From DATBFG01 sp036558645 (GTDB taxonomy: Bacteria; Acidobacteriota; Terriglobia; Terriglobales; Acidobacteriaceae), in the NCBI GenBank assembly GCA_036558645.1, contig DATBFG010000028.1, positions 1 through 64,000 on the forward strand: DNA of 64,000 bases, given 5' to 3'. Shown here piece by piece: positions 60,193 to 64,000 of the stretch. The notes under the pieces are model-generated. The model was not told the DNA's origin and did no database searches. It saw nothing but the letters and a program-made list of their open reading frames with translations. How positions within the stretch are numbered: the first letter of the stretch is position 1; each line of letters starts with the position of its first letter. Position numbers and translations under genes: made by a program.

Positions 60193-60220
60193 GGCTTTCT
60201 CCTATCTGTTACACATCTTT

Positions 60221-60658
60221 TTATGCAGCGATTGGAGCGATGACATTCGGTTGATGAGGACGCTCTTGCAGAGCTTCTTGACGAACCTCGGTCATGCGCG
60301 CGAGCACAAACGCAGCCAACGCCATTTCCACGTCGCGCACGGCAATGTCGAAGAATGTGCCAGTCGAGACCAGGTTCAAAGCGATGGCTAGTAGCCACGC
60401 GGCGGCGACGTAACTTCCCAGTCGGGTCCATTTGGTCAGAATTGCCAAACCGACGATCATTTCGATTACGCCCACGATATGCATGAATGTCTGGGCGCTG
60501 AATGGCAGCATTTTCAAAGCCAGGGGGCTGATGTATGCCGTCCAATTCGTCAACAGATTGAAGAATTTATCCAGACCGGCGAGAAACGGCCCAACCCCCA
60601 GTCCTATTCGAAGCATCCACCATGCTTGGTCCAGTCGCGAATCGAGTGCTTTATGCAT
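60221..60658 (-). CDS. DoxX-like small membrane protein
   Basis: The 145-residue protein has four hydrophobic segments (MLRIGLGVGPFLAGLDKFFN, TFMHIVGVIEMIVGLAILTK, SYVAAAWLLAIALNLVSTGT, DVEMALAAFVLARMTE). The size and DKF motif after the first helix fit DoxX/DUF417-like proteins, sometimes linked to respiratory oxidation. ATG at 60658 has a strong GGAGG upstream. It precedes the cytochrome gene by 28 bp, so a shared redox role is plausible but inferred from position. Confidence 0.75.
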   Translation of the reverse strand: MHKALDSRLDQAWWMLRIGLGVGPFLAGLDKFFNLLTNWTAYISPLALKMLPFSAQTFMHIVGVIEMIVGLAILTKWTRLGSYVAAAWLLAIALNLVSTGTFFDIAVRDVEMALAAFVLARMTEVRQEALQERPHQPNVIAPIAA

Positions 60659-60795
60659 AGTCTGCCTCCTTCACCGGATAGAGTCGGAACAAAGCACTTG
60701 GTTACGACGCACCGCATCCGGTGTTTCCGGTAGATTGCCGAAAAAAATCTGTAACCTTCGCTAGGCCGGTGACTCTGTTTTCTGTGGAGGGTTGT

Positions 60796-61530
60796 ATGGT
60801 CAGCCAAGCAGCCATCCCGCAAGATCCCCTCGGCGACGAGGAAGTTGTCGCACGAGTATTAGCGGGCGAGACCGGGTTGTTTGAAATCATCATGCGGCGC
60901 CACAACCAGCGTCTTTACCGCGTGGCCCGCTCGATCTTGCGCAAGGACGATGAGGCGGAAGATGTGATGCAGGACGCCTACGTGCGAGCCTACGAACACT
61001 TGGACCAATTCGAAGGCCGCGCGAAATTTTCTACCTGGCTGACGCGCATCGCTGTTCACGAAGCTTTGGCGCGCCGGCAACGCAGCACTCGATATCAGGA
61101 AATAGAACCCGGATCCCAATGGGAGGGAGATCCAATGGATAGGGTCGCTTCTTTGACCTTGAACCCCGAGCAGCAGGCAGCAGATTCGGAGATTCGTGTC
61201 TTACTCGAGAAAGCTATCCAAGAATTGCCCGACAAGTACCGCACGATTCTCGTTCTTCGCGATGTGGAAGAGATGAGTACCAGTGATGCGGCGGACGTTC
61301 TCGATATCAGCGAGGAAAATGTCAAAGTCCGTCTTCATCGTGCGCGAGCTCTGTTGCGGAAGGGTCTCTTTACGCGTACGGGAATGCACTGCAAACAGGT
61401 ATTCAACTTTCATGCATCGCGCTGTGACCGCGTAGTTGAGGCAGTTTTCAGGAGAATCCAAGGACCCGGGCTGGGTAGCGTACGGAAGGATCCCCGGCTA
61501 GGTTTTACATCCATCCCTCGGACCGAGTAA
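60796..61530 (+). CDS. ECF-type RNA polymerase sigma factor
   Basis: The 244-residue protein has sigma region 2 (LFEIIMRRHNQRLYRVARSI, DAEDVMQDAYVRAYEHLDQF) and a linker. Region 4 follows (LEKAIQELPDKYRTILVLRD, MSTSDAADVLDISEENVKVR LHRARALLRK). An extra C-terminal piece includes a Cys/His segment (MHCKQVFNFHASRCDRVVEA). The last 23 residues look like a readthrough tail. ATG at 60796 has GGAGGG 6 nt upstream. No anti-sigma gene is adjacent; the Cys-containing tail could act in place of one. It is convergent with the tRNA-Val gene. Confidence 0.9.
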   Translation: MVSQAAIPQDPLGDEEVVARVLAGETGLFEIIMRRHNQRLYRVARSILRKDDEAEDVMQDAYVRAYEHLDQFEGRAKFSTWLTRIAVHEALARRQRSTRYQEIEPGSQWEGDPMDRVASLTLNPEQQAADSEIRVLLEKAIQELPDKYRTILVLRDVEEMSTSDAADVLDISEENVKVRLHRARALLRKGLFTRTGMHCKQVFNFHASRCDRVVEAVFRRIQGPGLGSVRKDPRLGFTSIPRTE

Positions 61531-61583
61531 GCATCGGCGAGGGGTCCGGCTGCTCTGTCGGAAATGGGCTTCGGGGGAAACCT

Positions 61584-61605
61584 CAGTAACCCCAAGGAGT
61601 TACTG
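61584..61605 (-). terminator. hairpin after tRNA-Val
   Basis: CAGTAAC (61584-61590) and GTTACTG (61599-61605) make a 7-bp stem with an 8-nt loop. On the minus strand it immediately follows the tRNA (touching the CCA) and is succeeded by AGGTTT, a weak T-run. Probable terminator of the tRNA transcript. Confidence 0.4.
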
Positions 61606-61678
61606 GTGGGCGCTATAGGATTCGAACCTATGACTTCCACCGTGTGAAGATGGCACTCTACCGCTGAGTTAAGCGCCC
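61604..61678 (-). tRNA. tRNA-Val (anticodon CAC), CCA encoded
   Basis: Minus strand 61678 to 61604. The 7-bp acceptor stem GGGCGCT/AGCGCCC is intact. The D arm has ACTC/GAGT, and the anticodon stem CCATC/GGTGG has one T-G pair. Loop TTCACAC gives anticodon CAC (reads GUG). The T arm is CATAGGTTCGAATCCTATA. Discriminator A and a genome-encoded CCA (61606-61604) follow. Total 75 nt. Confidence 0.95.
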
Positions 61679-61699
61679 GGATATCGCGACAGCCGCTAT

Positions 61700-61705
61700 A
61701 TTGTA
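61700..61705 (-). promoter_or_regulatory. candidate -10 box (TACAAT) for tRNA-Val
   Basis: Minus-strand TACAAT ends 22 bp before the tRNA 5' end, predicting a start near 61693. No matching -35 box is clear. Confidence 0.35.
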
Positions 61706-61934
61706 GCAAACGAAACCACTTTCCGGGGCTCCCGTCCCATGTTAGCCTACCTCTGCTGGCGCTTTCGGGTCGATGCCGCGACCTTGCCAAGCGCCTCTTT
61801 CGAGCGGCAGGATGCCCATCAGACCCACAGTCCCGAAAGAGCCTGTAGATTACTCGAAACAGGCAAGTTCCGAAGATAGTTCCGCGCAACTTTCCGGCCA
61901 GCCTTGGGTTGAAAATAGTGTGAGCAGCGTTGCC

Positions 61935-62582
61935 ATGGATAGCGGGTTGCTCTCGTTGACGAGTGCTCCCACCTCCCCACAGGCGGATATCGGTTCCGCC
62001 CTGCCCATAAATCTGCCGAGCGATGCCGAGATCATGCTCCGCGTCAAGGCGGGCGATGATCCCGCCTTCGAGTACCTGGTGCAGAAGTACCGGCGGCCGA
62101 TGGTGAGCTTCATGTATCGCATGCTGCACAATTCAGCAGCAGCTGAGGATCTGGCGCAGGAAGTCTTTTTGCGGGTGTATCGCTCCCGCGAAAGCTATGA
62201 GGCGAGCGCAAAGTTCACGACTTGGTTGTATCGCATTGCTAGCAATCTTGCGATGAATCACGCGCGAGATACACGGCATGAACGTCCGGAGAACACGGTG
62301 AGCCTGGACGAACCCGATGAAAACACCGGCCTGGCGATCGATTTACCCGATGGATCGTTGACGGCCGAGGAATTGCTTGTCCGCCGTGAACGCATGGGCC
62401 AAATTCGCAAGCGTGTCCAGGCTTTGCCGGAACGTCAGCGAATCGCGGTAATCATGCATAAGTTTCAACAAATGGACTACCGTCAAATCGCGGAAGTCTT
62501 GAAACTGAGTGAATCTGCCACGAAGTCGCTGTTGTTTCGCGCCTACGAAACTTTGCGTGGACAACTGCAGGAGTTTGTGTGA
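61935..62582 (+). CDS. ECF-type RNA polymerase sigma factor (RpoE-like)
   Basis: The protein has about 215 residues. Region 2 begins near residue 28 (SDAEIMLRVKAGDDPAFEYL, YRRPMVSFMYRMLHNSAAAE, DLAQEVFLRVYRSRESYEAS). Region 4 is VQALPERQRIAVIMHKFQQM, DYRQIAEVLKLSESATKSLL. The frame is open from 61773, with possible starts at 61773, 61812 and 61935; none has a good ribosome-binding site, and 61935 leaves only a short N-terminal lead. A zinc-finger anti-sigma gene follows 11 bp downstream, so the pair forms the usual ECF switch. A DUF3106 protein gene follows. Confidence 0.93.
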   Translation: MDSGLLSLTSAPTSPQADIGSALPINLPSDAEIMLRVKAGDDPAFEYLVQKYRRPMVSFMYRMLHNSAAAEDLAQEVFLRVYRSRESYEASAKFTTWLYRIASNLAMNHARDTRHERPENTVSLDEPDENTGLAIDLPDGSLTAEELLVRRERMGQIRKRVQALPERQRIAVIMHKFQQMDYRQIAEVLKLSESATKSLLFRAYETLRGQLQEFV

Positions 62583-62593
62583 AAGGAACTGCC

Positions 62594-63079
62594 ATGAAGT
62601 GCACTGACATTCGCGAACAGCTACCGGACCTGGCCGCCGGTTTGAGCACGACTACTCCAGAAATTGAACAGCATCTTGGCGCATGCTCGGAGTGTTCGAT
62701 CAAGTTGGAGGAGTTCCGCCAAACCATGGCCGTGCTCGATGAATGGCAAGTTCCTGAACCTTCGCCTTACTTTGATGTTCGGTTGCAGGCGAATTTGCGC
62801 GAGGAGATGAACCGCCAACCGGCCTCGGCATGGCTGCGATGGATGCGCAAACCGGCGCTCGCCCTTTCGCTGACGGTACTGATGGTTGCCAGCGTTACGC
62901 TGTTCCGAGGTGGTGATCCCGTCGGATCAATGCGCGGGGACAAGCAGTTGGCGGCGAGCATCGAGCCTGGGAGTGCGGTGAGCGACCTGGAGGCACTGGA
63001 TAAGAACCACGATTTGTATTCTGATTTCGACGTTCTTGACGATCTTCAGGTTCAACAGGATGTAAACGCGACTCCGTAG
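62594..63079 (+). CDS. zinc-finger anti-sigma factor (single transmembrane)
   Basis: The 161-residue protein has an N-terminal zf-HC2-like motif: KCTDIREQLPDLAAGLST, EIEQHLGACSECSIKLEEFR (His-x3-Cys-x2-Cys). One transmembrane helix is near residues 94-112 (KPALALSLTVLMVASVTLFR), and a periplasmic acidic tail of about 50 residues follows. It would hold the preceding ECF factor at the membrane until a signal releases it. ATG at 62594 has AAAGGAA upstream and is preferred over the GTG at 62579. Confidence 0.9.
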   Translation: MKCTDIREQLPDLAAGLSTTTPEIEQHLGACSECSIKLEEFRQTMAVLDEWQVPEPSPYFDVRLQANLREEMNRQPASAWLRWMRKPALALSLTVLMVASVTLFRGGDPVGSMRGDKQLAASIEPGSAVSDLEALDKNHDLYSDFDVLDDLQVQQDVNATP

Positions 63080-63121
63080 CAGTTGGCATGAGCAGCGGTT
63101 GTGGTTGTTCAGGAGAAAAGT

Positions 63122-63754
63122 GTGTTCGGCGCAAGTAAAAGAGCGATCATAACGGTGATGTGTGGCATGGGATTGATAATCTCAAGTGCCTCACCCTCTT
63201 TCGCGCAGAATCGCCGGAACAATCCGCGGAATAACAACAACCGACCACAACCCCAGCAGGGGCAACCACGGCAGCAACAGGGACAAGCACGCCGTGACGG
63301 ACATCACGCTGGGGACTGGCTGCGTCAATACCGCGGCCTCCCGCCCGATCAGCAGCAGAAAGCACTGGACAATGATCCCCAGTTCCGCAACCTGCAGCCA
63401 CAGCAGCAGCAGCAACTGCGCGACCGTCTGCAGAAATTTAATAGCCTGCCTTCAGACCAGCAGGATCGGATCCTGAACCGCATGGAGACGTGGGAGCACC
63501 TGACTCCTGATCAAAAAGACAAGGCGCGCGGACTCGCTCAGCAGTTACGTGACGTTCCGCCAGATCGCCGTAAGGTGCTTCAAGGCGCAATCAATGATTT
63601 GCGCCAGATGACGCCTGAACAGCGTCAGCAGGCTCTCAACTCTGATCGTTTGAAGAACCAGTTCTCTCCTTCTGAGAGGAATCTGCTTACTGGCGTCTCC
63701 GAGTTGCCGCTTGCCCCTAGCGATGGCGTGGAACCATCCCCCGACGATCAATAA
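63122..63754 (+). CDS. secreted DUF3106 protein, Gln/Asn/Arg-rich
   Basis: The 210-residue protein has a signal peptide (AIITVMCGMGLIISSASPSFAQ). A low-complexity Asn/Gln/Arg/Pro region (about 25-65) follows, then DUF3106 repeats of short helices: YRGLPPDQQQKALDNDPQFR, FNSLPSDQQDRILNRMETWE, TPDQKDKARGLAQQLRDVPP, MTPEQRQQALNSDRLKNQFS. Function is unknown; the repeats suggest a helical periplasmic binding protein. GTG at 63122 has AGGAG 7 nt upstream. It lies 42 bp after the anti-sigma gene, so it is likely in the same operon or a target of that sigma factor. Confidence 0.85.
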   Translation: MFGASKRAIITVMCGMGLIISSASPSFAQNRRNNPRNNNNRPQPQQGQPRQQQGQARRDGHHAGDWLRQYRGLPPDQQQKALDNDPQFRNLQPQQQQQLRDRLQKFNSLPSDQQDRILNRMETWEHLTPDQKDKARGLAQQLRDVPPDRRKVLQGAINDLRQMTPEQRQQALNSDRLKNQFSPSERNLLTGVSELPLAPSDGVEPSPDDQ

Positions 63755-63860
63755 ACTTCCACTCCAGAAGAATCATCCGATCAACATCCTTTGCCCTTAA
63801 ACGGGCAGATGTGTCCGTCAGTCGAAGGGTCTCGATCGCGTTTTGTTAGCAGGAGTAGAA

Positions 63861-63891
63861 CCCCGGGGAGCCCATGATCGCGCTCCCGGGG
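63861..63891. terminator. GC-rich hairpin, possible bidirectional terminator
   Basis: CCCCGGGGAGC and GCTCCCGGGG pair over about 10 bp with one bulged G and a 10-nt loop. There is no strong T-run on either strand. It separates the DUF3106 gene from a possible minus-strand gene at the window edge. Confidence 0.4.
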
Positions 63892-63903
63892 ATCTCTCGC
63901 ACC

Positions 63904-63999
63904 TTACGGAAGATGATCCAAATAGCAGGCACCCCCAAGGCTCTGTGCTGGTGGCGTTGGCGGTGTGGTCCAGGGTGGATTTACGAAGTCAAAGAACTC
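63904..63999 (-). CDS. possible 3' end of a minus-strand gene cut by the window edge
   Basis: On the minus strand one frame is open from the edge for 31 codons to a TAA at 63906-63904; the peptide is Pro-rich in the middle and ends GGACYLDHLP. The GC-rich hairpin at 63861-63891 lies just after the stop, as a terminator would. No family is recognised, and an open frame this short can occur by chance. Confidence 0.3.
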   Translation of the reverse strand, partial: EFFDFVNPPWTTPPTPPAQSLGGACYLDHLP

Positions 64000-64000
64000 A

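Noticed and set aside
61410..62129. 239-residue minus-strand open frame
   Set aside because: It runs through the tRNA-Val gene and antisense to two sigma factor genes.
1..64000. CRISPR arrays, insertion sequences, prophage or integrase genes
   Set aside because: No regularly spaced repeats, no transposase or integrase motifs and no terminal inverted repeats were seen anywhere in the window.

Overview
This 64 kb window is compact bacterial chromosome of moderately high GC. It most resembles an Acidobacteriota (Terriglobia/Koribacter-like) genome. The reasons are a roughly 1260-residue Oar-type TonB-dependent receptor with an N-terminal carboxypeptidase-regulatory-like domain, LPS genes (lpxD, an LpxL-like acyltransferase, lnt) that mark a Gram-negative envelope, a DUF3106 protein beside an ECF sigma/anti-sigma pair, and very dense packing with 1-4 bp start/stop overlaps. 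The taxonomic assignment is inference from gene content; no 16S gene is present.

Layout. 1-2.4 kb: end of a 2-oxoacid dehydrogenase operon (E2, E3). 2.5-8.7 kb: secreted metallopeptidase, a receiver-like/TonB fusion, uvrB. 8.7-17.6 kb (minus strand): a signalling cluster of a 1278-residue soluble four-GAF/three-PAS histidine kinase, a single-domain receiver, an NtrC-type sigma-54 activator interrupted by an in-frame TAG, a PilZ-like protein, an unrecognised 340-residue protein, a receiver-like/HisKA protein with no ATPase domain, and a CheR-like protein with altered active-site motifs. 17.9-25.9 kb (plus strand): a TonB-like protein followed by a complete chemosensory operon (MCP, CheW, CheR, CheA, CheB, CheY, CheX). 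The intergenic regions at both ends of the kinase/activator block carry the same 13-bp palindrome, TCTCAC-N-GTGAGA. A sigma-54-like promoter precedes the TonB/chemotaxis operon.

26-38 kb: beta-propeller lipoprotein, Ku, DUF92 protein, cyclase-family hydrolase, DinB/YfiT-like protein, YdcF-like protein, TsaC, SpoU methyltransferase, RarA, GAF-PP2C phosphatase, small effector-binding and CoA-binding proteins. 37.4-42 kb (minus): an apparent operon lnt - prfB (programmed +1 frameshift) - HD hydrolase - repeat protein. 42.3-50.3 kb: APC permease, M64 peptidase, P-loop protein, lpxD, small membrane protein, LpxL-like acyltransferase, lexA and an RG-rich receiver-like protein.

50.4-58.8 kb: degenerate EAL-HDOD protein divergent from motAB, the large TonB-dependent receptor with its own terminator, and a stand-alone LytTR regulator. 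58.8-64 kb: di-haem cytochrome, DoxX-like protein, two ECF sigma factors around a tRNA-Val(CAC), a zinc-finger anti-sigma and a DUF3106 protein. The right edge may cut a minus-strand gene.

The main theme is sensory control of motility. A chemosensory array, flagellar stator genes, an EAL-HDOD protein and a large kinase/activator cluster occur together. The least understood part is the 8.7-17.9 kb cluster with its damaged activator and paired palindromes.
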